Shown piece by piece: positions 38,601 through 47,631 of a DNA stretch of 64,000 nt. Location of the stretch: contig NC_026743.1 in NCBI RefSeq assembly GCF_000210295.1, positions 1,984,001 through 2,048,000 of the forward strand. The letters are read 5' to 3'. The position numbers and the translations under genes are program-made. Source of the DNA: Trypanosoma brucei gambiense DAL972. Taxonomy: Eukaryota > Euglenozoa > Kinetoplastea > Trypanosomatida > Trypanosomatidae. How positions within the stretch are numbered: position 1 is the stretch's first letter; the number at the start of each line of letters is the position of its first letter. Below the pieces are notes generated by a model. It had not been told where the DNA came from and did no database searches. It saw only the letters and a list, made by a program, of their open reading frames with translations.

Positions 38601-41600
38601 AGGAAACCAGTGAAATTGTGCTTGACTTCTTCTCGGCTATGGGTTCCCTATTGGAGGACCACCTCCATACCGTCTTGCCGGTTGTGTGCAACATCATTGT
38701 AGATACTTCTGTGCCATCTAGGTGTCGGATTGTTGCGGTGAAAACACTCATTTGCTTTACGAAGAGGCTACCTGATCTCTGTTTCCACGCCTCCCGCTGC
38801 GTGCACTGTCTGTGCCGTGTGCTAAGGGAATCCGACGGCGGAGATGGGGTGGGCGATGAGGGGAGACTGGGTTGTTCCGCGATGGAGGCCTTGTGCACAC
38901 TCGCGGGAAGTTTGGGGAAGAACTTCGAAAACTTTGTCCTGGTCGTTTTACCGGCGGTAGCAGACCGCTACGGGGAGACAAGCGGGGAGTACTGTCGCTT
39001 TTGCCATGATATTTATGAGGCCATCGATGGAAAGAGGGCCCCTGAAGTTTCATCGAACGGCGTGGGCAAAGCTGGTGGCGGTGGTGCACCTTCGCTTCCT
39101 TTCACCGCAGGGACGAGCGCATCACCGTTAAAGGATCGTGCCGACGCATACGCTTCTCTCCGGTTTCACCTCCGGAAGCGGGACCAGGCTAGTGACGAAG
39201 ATTGGAACCATTGGCTACCGCAGCTTGCAGTGAACTTGCTGCGATCAAGCTCGTCTCCTTCACATGGCCGTGCTCTGACTCTTGCCGAACTGCATGAGCC
39301 CTTTGCACGACAGATGCTGCACTCCGCTTTTGCCGCTTGCTATGCCGACATGGATGAACATACACAACGTGAGGTGATTGGGTTACTCACTGAGGTTTTG
39401 CGCGGGCTGCGGGTACCCAGTGAGGTTATGCAAGAGCTACTCAACCTGTCGGAGCATATGGAGCGTCAGGGGATTCGTCTAAGCGCCGGCGGGAAGGCAA
39501 GCATAAAGCATTCCTCTAACTTTTGCCCTTTCGACCGCCAAGTTCTTATGGAGAGTAGTGCAAATTGCAATTTGTACTCCAAGGCACTACATTACGCTGA
39601 GATCGAATTTTTTGAGACGGTTCGCGAGTACGAGCGGAGTATTCTTCGAGGTTGCCCAAAGCCTCTTCCTGTTGAGGATTGGCAGAATCTTATAAAACTC
39701 TGTGAGAAAAGTATCTACTTCTGTAACCTTCTTGGACAGCGGGAGAGCGCAAATGGCATACTTAAATTCATTCGGCAGAATCTACCGTTATTAACAGGGA
39801 AAAAAGTGACAGAGCTGTCCCAAATGATGGATGCGCACCTCTTTGACAAGCTGCGGTGGTGGTCGCAAAGCCTGCAGGCATACGAGCGGCGCTTACAGCA
39901 GGAACCAAACAAGGTTTCCAACATGGTTGGTTTACTAAGGGCACTCGATGCCTTAGGTGAGTACCCGCGCGTGTTGGAAATGTGGAGGCAGTTCTCTAAG
40001 CGAGTCAGCAAAAGAGAAGTCTCCAAATTGGCGTCGATGGGCGCCCACGCGGCTTGGCTCCTGAGACGTTGGGACGATATGGAACACATCACGAGTTTTA
40101 TGTCTGACGAAGACTACACAGGGACAACCGCTCTTTTCTATAAGGCTACGCTAGCAGCGCGTAAAAAAAGGTTCCGTGAGGCGGAGAAGTTGATCGACAT
40201 GTGCCGCAAGCGCGTCGACTCCAAGCTGTCCGCTCTTGTTGCGGAGAGCTACGATCGTGCATATGACCTTTTCGTCGGCATTCAACAGTTGAGTGAGCTG
40301 GAAGAGCTTGCGATGGCCACTAGTGATCCACAGAGCGCCATGCATTGGAGGCAACTGTGGGAGCGCCGACTGTCCGTAATGGCTTACGAGGGGTGGCCTG
40401 GCACGCTAGCGAATCATACCCTTTTGGTGCCTCCATCAAGTGAGATCGATATGTGGTTGCGTTTTGTTAGTTTGAGCCGTGCACATGGTCAAGGGAGTGT
40501 CTCCACTGAAGTTTTACGCGAGTTACTTGGCAACCAATCTATAGAGTCTGCTATAGAAAACGGAATACCGACTCCCGCTGTTGCAATGGGATCATTTCAA
40601 CACCTCTATGAAACGAACCAGAGGGACTCAGCGATTGCAAGACTGCAGCTGTACGTGAGCAAGGTGGAGGGCTCTGGAGCACAGCACGTCAGTAGGGAAC
40701 GAGAGGATATGGCCGTTTGTCACGCCAAATTGGCGGAGTGGTTGGTTCATCAAAAGAAGGCACATCGTACGGAGGACGAATTGCAAAAAATTTTTCATCA
40801 CCTCCGTCGCGCCACTGAGTTGGACAAAAGCAACGGCTCGATTTGGCGCACGTTAGCGCGTGTACACCGTGAGGCGGCTACCAAACCCGCTGACGGATCC
40901 GACTCCTCGGGTGCAAGTGGCCACATCATGGAGGCCCTCAGTGCCTATTTGCGGAGTGTGTCCCTCTCCGAGGAACTAGAAGATGCCCTTGGGTTTCTTT
41001 CCCTTTGGTTCATGTACGGACCTCTTCTGGCTGTGCAGGTGGGCTCGACCCTCAAGGAGGAAATTGAGGAGGTTAACCCGACTGTGTGGCTCAAAGTGAT
41101 TCCGCAGATCATAGCGCGTATATCTTCACCCAACGGTACCGTAGCGGATTCTGTTTATAATCTTCTCGTGTTGGTCGCAAGAAGGCATCCGCAAGCCATT
41201 CTCTACAGCCTGAACGTCGCCCACTCAAGTTATCAGGGGAAGGGTACGGCAGACGGTGTGGAGCCCTTGAAGGGTTCTCATCGAGTACTTGCTCGAATTG
41301 CGGAGATTCACCAGAACGGTAAGGCGATGGTCGAAGACTCCGCACTTGTTTGCCGTGAGTTGGTTCGCTGCGCTGTGCTCTGGCCCGAGCTGTGGATCAA
41401 CGAACTAGGGAGAGCTTTATACCAGTGGGAAAGACAAAGAAGCGCAGAGAATCTCTTGTTGGCGATGGGACCGTTACTGGAACAGCTCAAGAGACCTGAG
41501 ACAATGGCGGAGGCGCAGTTTGCTGCGGAGCTCAGGCAACCACTCGAGAATGCATGCTGCCATGTTGAGAGGGCTGTTTCTTCTCGCCATGAACAATTTA

Positions 41601-42985
41601 TGGAGGAGGCACGACGTATTTTTGTTTCTATAGAGAGAAGAATACGTGAACAGATTAGTGGAATGTCATCGTTGGCATTGCAGTTGGTAAGCCCTAAACT
41701 GCACCAAAACGGGAGAAACTTGTCATTGGTTGTGCCAGGTCAGTACAGGGAGGACGGAAACTATCCCCTGATTGCTTCCTTTCAGAATGTTCTGAAGGTG
41801 CTTAACTCAAAACAGCGGCCTCGGCGTATTTACATCAACGGGTCGAATGGCGAGATCTACAAGTTCTTGCTGAAGGGTCATGAGGATCTACGTTTGGATG
41901 AAAGGGTTATGCAGTTACTTGGGTTTGTCAACACTATTCTTGAGAAGCATTCGGTTGCAAAGCGCCATGACTGCCTTATCCAGACGTACTCAGTCACCCC
42001 TCTTAGCGATAATGCTGGACTGGTAGGTTGGGTGGACCACTGCGACACACTGAACAAAATCATTGAGGATTATAGAGTGAATCCCAGGTGTATTAGGATG
42101 GAGCTTGACCTTATGAGAAGTATGTGTGACAATCTGTACTATCTTACCGCCATTCAACGTGTGGAGCCGTTTGAGTTTGCGTTGGAGCGAACTGAGGGAG
42201 TGGATCTCGTTCGCTCCTTCTGGGTGAAAGCTCCCAGCGCGGAGACGTGGCTTGAGAGGAGGACGACATACGTTTGCTCACTCGCCACCATGTCTATGGT
42301 GGGGCATATATTAGGACTGGGTGACCGTCACCCTTCAAACCTTATGATACACGCATTTAGCGGGAGAGTGGTGCACATTGACTTCGGCGACTGCTTTGAA
42401 GTGGCGCAGCAGCGAAGCATTCACCCTGAAAAGGTACCGTTTCGACTTACTCGTATGTTGGTTAAGGCAATGGAAATGGGGGGAATAGAAGGTCTCTTTC
42501 GGCATGGGTGCCACACAGTGATGAATGTTTTGCGTGAAGAGGGTGGTAGTCTCTTAGCCTTACTTGAGGCATTTGTTCACGACCCCTTGGTGTCTTGGTG
42601 GCGTGATGAGGCTGAGGGTTTTAGTGGGAACGGCCAAACCGCTTCATCGGTACAAACAATCTCGGTTATAGGCTCCATGACGAACGTTGCTGAGGAGGGC
42701 AGCGTGGGGAGTCTGCAGTTGTCACAGTTGTCGGTGCAGCGGCGAGCAACCACTCAGCAGCGCGTGAATGCCAACATCGAAAAGGACACTAGTCAGACTC
42801 GCAAACCTAAAAGTGTCGTCAAACGTATTAAAAGGAAGTTAAGGGGTCTGGAGTTTCCTCAATCACAGGAGGGTAAGAGCAGCGATGGTTTTACAGTGGA
42901 GGAACAAGTGTCGAGGTTGATTGAAGAAGCAACTTCTAACGAAAACCTTTGCGTTCACTTCCTCGGGTGGTGCCCTTTCTGGTAG
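35687..42985 (+). CDS. TOR1: Target-of-rapamycin kinase TOR1
   Basis: 2432 residues from ATG at 35687; the open frame starts 16 codons earlier at a GTG. TOR1 is the TORC1-type kinase controlling growth and protein synthesis in T. brucei. Layout: N-terminal HEAT repeats (to about 1200), FAT domain (about 1290-1850), FRB (about 1885-1985), PI3K-like kinase (about 2030-2300) with FLLKGHEDLRLDERVMQLLG, catalytic loop GDRHPSN (D2213) and HIDFGD (D2232), and a C-terminal FATC ending in HFLGWCPFW. All catalytic signatures are intact. The FRB has Leu1911 where mammalian TOR has Ser2035, a change expected to weaken rapamycin-FKBP12 binding. A basic, Ser/Thr-rich insert (about 2330-2395) between kinase and FATC may be regulatory. 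TOR1 rather than TOR2-4 is chosen on length and the RPS12/THT neighbourhood. Confidence 0.94.
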   Translation: MEGCAHPLTSQLQPIFSELHSGKLATLSSTISKLENVLKDQGDGFFQSNSECQSREANLRLSVWISSQIGQLFRRPETQRAAILCVKTLLDVEYEAINNLDQTFLRLLEDSVKCADMSVSRMAAEVWGLWLNNSGTSTEGIAQSRLKICFADLRESDKVMDKVAACLFLEELLKRTPSTVAPLLDVVAECLHPAVLSSSDLVQASAATALRYVLLLMYTSMNPSGIKKWYETFLSASLDALRSGAPERRTGAIRCFNAVMSSVTSNVSACDTAVTFSETSVAHVHEIWEYVSEQVTLTSTLELRRELLQSLTILALYDTEAFKRMSIAKVVEAASGVFQTPAEKDLEPLVFQTLGKLAGVMPDQIVTFLGCSMHHIEEVLKQGRHDACGLGAIACVAAFAEVNPRAVRPYLRQILAPILSGSLTVDFAKGVARICAAFPELRSTCLSKILEVAKKQLRDDRCNAGGAGALCDGGVSPEAQILSALSNLEFAGYPTLPFLCDTAVAYVSVPNGEVRRAAIKLCFKLVLSGCLGPQSPCRQTSDGVVIHSGCEHTQLFNKVIKKLVNAAVADPESDIRLDTLRNFTEEFDHTLALRDVVRSLFPALHDKHQNRLAVVRLLGRVSRRNPAHVYPMLRRIMVQCVTEMQYFEHAKKQEQAFSVLGAIIESAPGLCKPYISSLLNMCAARLSDGTREADVCAALLSCVGKLVRYAEGDDIRVCARIRPIVVQHILDSSHLPKKREALRALGDIVRTTKDVNVYEDHAELLPVLLQALHGGFKELWPVRKDVLQLMGIIGAVDPVRVKEILRGPRVNNNTKLVPFLPFEGEDTIAQTVVRSVLHILSLPSLTEDQSVAAVQVIVGIFSLEVLSPGCLVSFYGEVISSIQKQARVQVRKREEILVHLISLVRILKGHLRPHLKEITSTVDSFISAIDLSVLRQVLALLKELCCSLREEFRPYMSSLLGPIIVLVEENVEETSEIVLDFFSAMGSLLEDHLHTVLPVVCNIIVDTSVPSRCRIVAVKTLICFTKRLPDLCFHASRCVHCLCRVLRESDGGDGVGDEGRLGCSAMEALCTLAGSLGKNFENFVLVVLPAVADRYGETSGEYCRFCHDIYEAIDGKRAPEVSSNGVGKAGGGGAPSLPFTAGTSASPLKDRADAYASLRFHLRKRDQASDEDWNHWLPQLAVNLLRSSSSPSHGRALTLAELHEPFARQMLHSAFAACYADMDEHTQREVIGLLTEVLRGLRVPSEVMQELLNLSEHMERQGIRLSAGGKASIKHSSNFCPFDRQVLMESSANCNLYSKALHYAEIEFFETVREYERSILRGCPKPLPVEDWQNLIKLCEKSIYFCNLLGQRESANGILKFIRQNLPLLTGKKVTELSQMMDAHLFDKLRWWSQSLQAYERRLQQEPNKVSNMVGLLRALDALGEYPRVLEMWRQFSKRVSKREVSKLASMGAHAAWLLRRWDDMEHITSFMSDEDYTGTTALFYKATLAARKKRFREAEKLIDMCRKRVDSKLSALVAESYDRAYDLFVGIQQLSELEELAMATSDPQSAMHWRQLWERRLSVMAYEGWPGTLANHTLLVPPSSEIDMWLRFVSLSRAHGQGSVSTEVLRELLGNQSIESAIENGIPTPAVAMGSFQHLYETNQRDSAIARLQLYVSKVEGSGAQHVSREREDMAVCHAKLAEWLVHQKKAHRTEDELQKIFHHLRRATELDKSNGSIWRTLARVHREAATKPADGSDSSGASGHIMEALSAYLRSVSLSEELEDALGFLSLWFMYGPLLAVQVGSTLKEEIEEVNPTVWLKVIPQIIARISSPNGTVADSVYNLLVLVARRHPQAILYSLNVAHSSYQGKGTADGVEPLKGSHRVLARIAEIHQNGKAMVEDSALVCRELVRCAVLWPELWINELGRALYQWERQRSAENLLLAMGPLLEQLKRPETMAEAQFAAELRQPLENACCHVERAVSSRHEQFMEEARRIFVSIERRIREQISGMSSLALQLVSPKLHQNGRNLSLVVPGQYREDGNYPLIASFQNVLKVLNSKQRPRRIYINGSNGEIYKFLLKGHEDLRLDERVMQLLGFVNTILEKHSVAKRHDCLIQTYSVTPLSDNAGLVGWVDHCDTLNKIIEDYRVNPRCIRMELDLMRSMCDNLYYLTAIQRVEPFEFALERTEGVDLVRSFWVKAPSAETWLERRTTYVCSLATMSMVGHILGLGDRHPSNLMIHAFSGRVVHIDFGDCFEVAQQRSIHPEKVPFRLTRMLVKAMEMGGIEGLFRHGCHTVMNVLREEGGSLLALLEAFVHDPLVSWWRDEAEGFSGNGQTASSVQTISVIGSMTNVAEEGSVGSLQLSQLSVQRRATTQQRVNANIEKDTSQTRKPKSVVKRIKRKLRGLEFPQSQEGKSSDGFTVEEQVSRLIEEATSNENLCVHFLGWCPFW

Positions 42986-43791
42986 TGTAGCGGCGGGCAG
43001 AGGAACTAACGGGTACTCATTTGCGCGTACACACACGCGTGCACACATACGTAAGTACTTTACGTTTTGTGCGCTGGCCTGCTTCCGAGGCAAGTAGTTG
43101 TTAACCCGTGGAGGGGGTTCGGCAAGAGGAAGGTGGAGAGAGTCATTTTGGGAAAGGAAGGAGAAAAGCCAAAAAATATGTGCGAAAGAGGGAAAGTGCT
43201 AGTGAGTGGTAAAATGCTGTCGTACCTACCCGGTCACCCGACGTGGGTGCTCTGCTCCCCAGCAGGTTGTTACCATCAAACGCATGGCGCCTCTTTCTGG
43301 GGGTTGTGCTCGTCGAAGCCAAGAATTAGGTGGTGCATCCTCGTTACCGTGTTGTATTCATGCGTTGGATGTGCAAGTGAATGGGGAATGCTGTGCGATC
43401 CCCGTTGTGTGTCTATCGCGGCTTCCTATCGAATATCTTCTTGGGGGTTCTCATTCTTCGGCTAAAGAGCTTCCTTATTTACCTATTTTTTTTTTTTAAG
43501 TTGGTGGAAGTGTGTATGTGGGGAAGAGTAGGGGAATATGCGTTTTCACAAGTTTTCAAAATCTTCTAGTGTTGTGGGGCGCGTGTCCGCGTGGTTACCT
43601 CCAAGTAATTGATGGCAAAGGCAGAGAACTTTCGCGTTGTCCCCTCTTTTTTCCGCTATACCTTGCTATTGGGTTACTTTATGCCTTTCTCTCTTTTCTA
43701 CCCTCATTTCACTTTCATCACACGCCTCTTAACTTGCACGAACACTGTACGCTATCCACCGGGTCTAGTGATATCCAAGTGAGTGCACACC
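42986..43791 (+). other. Intergenic between TOR1 and RPS12
   Basis: 806 bases, no convincing gene. It holds an alternating ACACACGCGTG-type stretch just after TOR1 (43026-43050), a T12-T13 run near 43485-43498, and a long C/T-rich region (43640-43735) that should supply the RPS12 acceptor. A 132-codon frame at 43067-43465 begins at a non-ATG codon and has no family features. Confidence 0.55.
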
Positions 43792-44220
43792 ATGGCTGAC
43801 GAGAATCAGGTTGAAAAACAGGTGGAACCAACGCCTGTCGTGGAGGTGATTGATGTGGAGCCCGACACACTGCAAGACGCGATTCGCATCGTCATACGTA
43901 AGGCGCTCGAGGTAAACGGACTTGTCCGCGGCCTTTCTGAGGTTGCTCGGGCGTTGGACCGCCGCACCGCGCACATGTGTATTCTCGCTACGGACTGTGA
44001 CGATGAAGAGTACAAGAAGCTGATCAAGGCGCTTGCTCTTCAGGCGAGCATTGACATTATTGAGGTCGATTCTCGAGAGGAGCTGGCCGAGTGGGCGGGG
44101 CTGCAGAGGCGTAAACAAGATGAAACCGTCAAAACCTTCAAATGCTCATGTGTTGCCATACGCGACTTTGGGGAGCGGACGAAGGCCCTCGATATGCTTT
44201 TGAACAAGCTGTCCCACTAG
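43792..44220 (+). CDS. RPS12: 40S ribosomal protein S12 (eS12)
   Basis: 142 residues from ATG at 43792; the frame runs three codons upstream to a GTG that would not be used. Full-length match to the eS12/L7Ae-type fold: TLQDAIRIVIRKALEVNGLV, RGLSEVARALDRRTAHMCIL, ATDCDDEEYKKLIKALALQA, then DSREELAEWAGL and SCVAIRDFGE. The acidic N-terminus with VEKQVEPTPVVEVIDVEPD is typical of the family. eS12 sits on the beak of the small ribosomal subunit. Expression should be high and constitutive. It lies just upstream of the transporter array and on the same strand. Confidence 0.97.
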   Translation: MADENQVEKQVEPTPVVEVIDVEPDTLQDAIRIVIRKALEVNGLVRGLSEVARALDRRTAHMCILATDCDDEEYKKLIKALALQASIDIIEVDSREELAEWAGLQRRKQDETVKTFKCSCVAIRDFGERTKALDMLLNKLSH

Positions 44221-45160
44221 CCAGTGCAGGAGCTCACTCACGATAACACAAGCAGTTGTGGGGTGGTCGTGCGCCCTGTATTCTTTTTTTTTATTTTTTT
44301 CTATAAACTTTTCCCCTGACTTTCAAATAATTTGGATCCACTTCCGCGGGAGCAATAGACGGTGCCCGTCAAGGGGCATCGTTGCCGCTTCGGTGTAGCT
44401 ACCAACTATGTACTTATGCGTTCCCCACTCTTTAGGTGGTGAGCGCACTCTAGACACTTTTCTGTTGCTTCCCGCTAACGTTTTTTCTTCTGCCTTTTTC
44501 CCCTTTGCTTTCGTGATTCAAAAAAAAAAAAAGGTACCCACACGCGAGCAACGGATGCAAGCGGGGTAATTTTCACGCTCATGCGCATACCACAAAGCGG
44601 GAGCGTTACGTTCAGCAAATGTTACGCATGTCATTGATGTGGCATTAGGTAAGAAGAACAGCTCGGTGCGCATATTTCTCACAACACCGCCGGTGTGCAG
44701 AAGCAAACTGCAAATCAAACATGTAATTAACTCACCGAGCGAAAACCCCGAGGCGGCGTACTGGGCCAACCGCGTAGGACACGAGATGACTTAAGCAAAA
44801 TTGAAAACAAAAAAAAACAATACTGTAAGCGTTTCTGATAAGACAAACGGTAAATGTTAGTCTGTAAGACTGAGCATCTATACGCTTATACACATATCGT
44901 ATGGTAAGATAACACTGACGGTTTCCACTGAATTCGCATCTAGACACAGGGGACCATATAACTATAGGTGAAAAGAGAGGTAGGACAAAGTCGATATAAA
45001 TAAAAAAAAGTTTTAATAAGGTCGGTACCGTAAAAAAAAAGCAACACTAATGGTGTGATGCTTCGGTCAGCTCTCCCTTTGCTTTCACACTGTGAAGAGT
45101 TTGTGTATCACTGCTTCAGCTGCAAGATGCCCTTCATCATCTTGGTATCATATTCTTTCT
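44221..45160 (+). other. Intergenic before the transporter array
   Basis: About 940 bases with no gene. T-rich runs (44287-44300) and an A12 run at 44520-44532 occur. This sequence is unlike the spacers inside the array: homology with them begins only at about 45160, so the left boundary of the tandem duplication lies there. Confidence 0.6.
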
Positions 45161-45164
45161 CCCT

Positions 45165-45235
45165 TCCATATTGTTTTATTATTGTCAGTTACGCAATCAG
45201 TCAAACTCATATAAATTGTCCAGTGACCCAAAACA
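45165..45235 (+). promoter_or_regulatory. Conserved trans-splice acceptor and 5' UTR of THT genes
   Basis: A pyrimidine/T-rich tract ending in GTCAG (AG at 45187-45188), a second AG at 45199-45200, then 35-47 bases to the ATG. The same leader precedes 47632, 50193 and 52734 with one or two substitutions, so stage-specific control must lie elsewhere, most likely in the 3' UTRs. Confidence 0.7.
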
Positions 45236-46819
45236 ATGACTGAGCGTCGTGATAACGTTTCCCACGCACCTGATGCCATCGAGGGCCCAAACGATGGTGC
45301 TCACGCCGAGGACACATCACCGGGTTTCTTCTCATTCGAGAATCTTGGTGTGGCGCAGGTACAAGTCGTCGGAGGAACTCTGAACGGATATGTTATTGGG
45401 TATGTTGCTGTGTATTTGCTGCTGTACCTGACGGCAACTGAGTGCAAATTTACTACGGAGGGTGCATGTGGCGGAGCTAAGATATATGGGTGCAAATGGA
45501 GCGGCACGACATGCAAATTCGAGAATCCCAAATGTAGTGAAGGCTCCGATCCTTCCGATTCTTGCAAAAACGAGGTGGCCTACACGTCTGTTTACAGCGG
45601 TATCTTTGCCTGCGCCATGATCGTTGGTTCAATGGTTGGGTCGATTATAGCCGGGAAGTGCATCACTACGTTTGGACTGAAGAAATCATTTATCATTGTC
45701 TCAATCACTTGTACTATAGCTTGTGTTGTGGTGCAGGTAGCGATTGAGTACAATAATTACTACGCACTGTGCACTGGACGAGTGCTCATAGGTCTCGGCG
45801 TTGGTATTTTATGCTCTGTTTGCCCCATGTATGTGAATGAGAACGCACATCCCAAACTCTGCAAGATGGACGGTGTGTTGTTTCAGGTGTTCACAACACT
45901 TGGCATTATGCTTGCCGCGATGCTGGGTCTGATTTTGGACAAAACAGGAGCTAGTAAAGAAGAGGCAAACATGGCTGGGCGGTTACACGTTTTTTCAGCG
46001 GTACCGCTTGGATTGTCCGTCGCCATGTTCCTAGTGGGCATGTTCCTCCGCGAAAGCACTGCAACATTTTCCCAAGACGATGATGGTAAGGCTGATGGCG
46101 GAATGGACCCCAACGAGTATGGCTGGGGGCAGATGTTGTGGCCACTGTTCATGGGCGCTGTAACCGCTGGTACGCTGCAGCTGACTGGGATCAACGCGGT
46201 AATGAACTATGCGCCGAAGATTACAGAGAACCTCGGAATGGATCCATCACTTGGCAACTTTCTGGTTATGGCATGGAATTTTGTGACATCCCTTGTGGCT
46301 ATTCCACTTGCGTCACGCTTTACGATGCGTCAAATGTTTATCACCTGTTCCTTTGTTGCGTCATGTATGTGCTTGTTCCTATGTGGAATCCCAGTGTTCC
46401 CCGGTGTTGCAGGAAAAGAGGTGAAGAATGGTGTGGCAACTACTGGTATCGCCCTGTTCATAGCTGCATTTGAGTTTGGTGTTGGGTCGTGCTTCTTCGT
46501 GCTTGCACAGGACCTTTTCCCACCATCATTCCGACCTAAGGGCGGTTCGTTTGTTGTCATGATGCAGTTTATCTTTAACATCCTTATTAACCTATTGTAT
46601 CCCATTACAACCGAAGCTATATCTGGTGGGCCAACTGCCAACCAGGACAAGGGACAGGCCGTTGCATTCATACTGTTTGGTTTAATTGGCTTGATTTGTT
46701 CCGTTCTGCAGTTCTTTTACTTGTATCCATACGATGCCAATCAGGACCATGAGAATGACCATGGTGGTGAGCCTGTGGAACAGAAGACATATCCCGTTGA
46801 AGCATCTCCGCGGAACTAA
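45236..46819 (+). CDS. THT1: Glucose transporter THT1, copy 1
   Basis: Facilitative hexose carrier of the major facilitator superfamily, in the plasma membrane. 527 residues, 12 predicted helices. TM1 (about 44-66) is followed by a large cysteine-rich external loop (about 67-118 with C70, C78, C86, C93, C100, C110), typical of trypanosomatid hexose transporters. GRVLIGLGVG (helix 4 to 5), LRESTATF at the start of the central cytosolic loop, and LQLTGINAVMNYAP in TM7 are sugar-porter signatures. THT1 is the low-affinity, high-capacity carrier abundant in bloodstream forms, which live on host glucose. This copy has Phe34 where the other three have Leu. Its upstream spacer is unique, so it is the first unit of the array. 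The C-terminal tail differs from that of THT2. Confidence 0.96.
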   Translation: MTERRDNVSHAPDAIEGPNDGAHAEDTSPGFFSFENLGVAQVQVVGGTLNGYVIGYVAVYLLLYLTATECKFTTEGACGGAKIYGCKWSGTTCKFENPKCSEGSDPSDSCKNEVAYTSVYSGIFACAMIVGSMVGSIIAGKCITTFGLKKSFIIVSITCTIACVVVQVAIEYNNYYALCTGRVLIGLGVGILCSVCPMYVNENAHPKLCKMDGVLFQVFTTLGIMLAAMLGLILDKTGASKEEANMAGRLHVFSAVPLGLSVAMFLVGMFLRESTATFSQDDDGKADGGMDPNEYGWGQMLWPLFMGAVTAGTLQLTGINAVMNYAPKITENLGMDPSLGNFLVMAWNFVTSLVAIPLASRFTMRQMFITCSFVASCMCLFLCGIPVFPGVAGKEVKNGVATTGIALFIAAFEFGVGSCFFVLAQDLFPPSFRPKGGSFVVMMQFIFNILINLLYPITTEAISGGPTANQDKGQAVAFILFGLIGLICSVLQFFYLYPYDANQDHENDHGGEPVEQKTYPVEASPRN

Positions 46820-47631
46820 AGCACTGAAGCTTAATTCATCTGGTGAGGTATTGTTTGTCTCGCTCGCATGACTCATGTGCTGGGGAAGTGTAAAAGGGGG
46901 ATGGCGACGAAGTTGTTTCTTGCATATTTCTCGCGCATCTGATGAATTAAAAAAAAACGATTATTGCATAACATGATTATCTGACCACAAAACGTTTTGT
47001 AGTTTGAAGGAGGTAATTGGGTAATGTTTTAGAGGTCGTCAATATTAGTGGCGTTAATGAAAACGGATTTTAAAATTTACTTCTTTTTGCTGTTTTATGT
47101 TGTCTATATATACTTTTGTTTTTCCATCAAGTCGACTGTGCCTATTATTATCTGCTCCGTTTTGTAGCAGCGGATGGACAGATGGATGAAGTGATATATG
47201 AGGGCAGTATGCTGTTAGTGTGTATGTGCGCATAAACTGATATTATGTACTTCCTTTGTCGGGATAGTGATTTACGTAGGGCAGTTGATTTTTCTTTTTT
47301 CTTTTTTTTTTGTAATATTATACAATTGAAGACGTTTCTTAATAGTTTTTTGAAAAAAAACATTGTGTTGTTTTTTATTGGTGTACAGGGGACAACTTGT
47401 TTTATTAAAACCCTTTGTCGTTGGGCTGTGCCCCAATTCTGGCGTCACGCGATGTTCTTCTATAATGATCTCTTACTTTACCCGTAACACCACATTAATG
47501 GTTTATTTCACTTTTTTGGTTGATTTTGTTTGGATTGCTGCTGCCACATTACGTCTCCCTTCCATATTGTTTTATTATTTTCAGTTACGCAATCAGGCAA
47601 ACTCATATAAATTGTCCAGTGACCCAAAACA
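46820..47631 (+). other. THT1-type 3' UTR and spacer 1
   Basis: 812 bases. The first 90 bases are shared with all copies. After GGGATGGCGACG it becomes THT1-specific (AAGTTGTTTCTTGCATAT), matching spacer 2. The last part (from about 47240) matches the spacer before the second THT2. It differs from spacer 2 by one G in the run near 46900. Confidence 0.75.

Noticed and set aside
43067..43465. 132-codon frame between TOR1 and RPS12
   Set aside because: Begins at a non-ATG codon, overlaps other frames, no family features; reads as 3' UTR.
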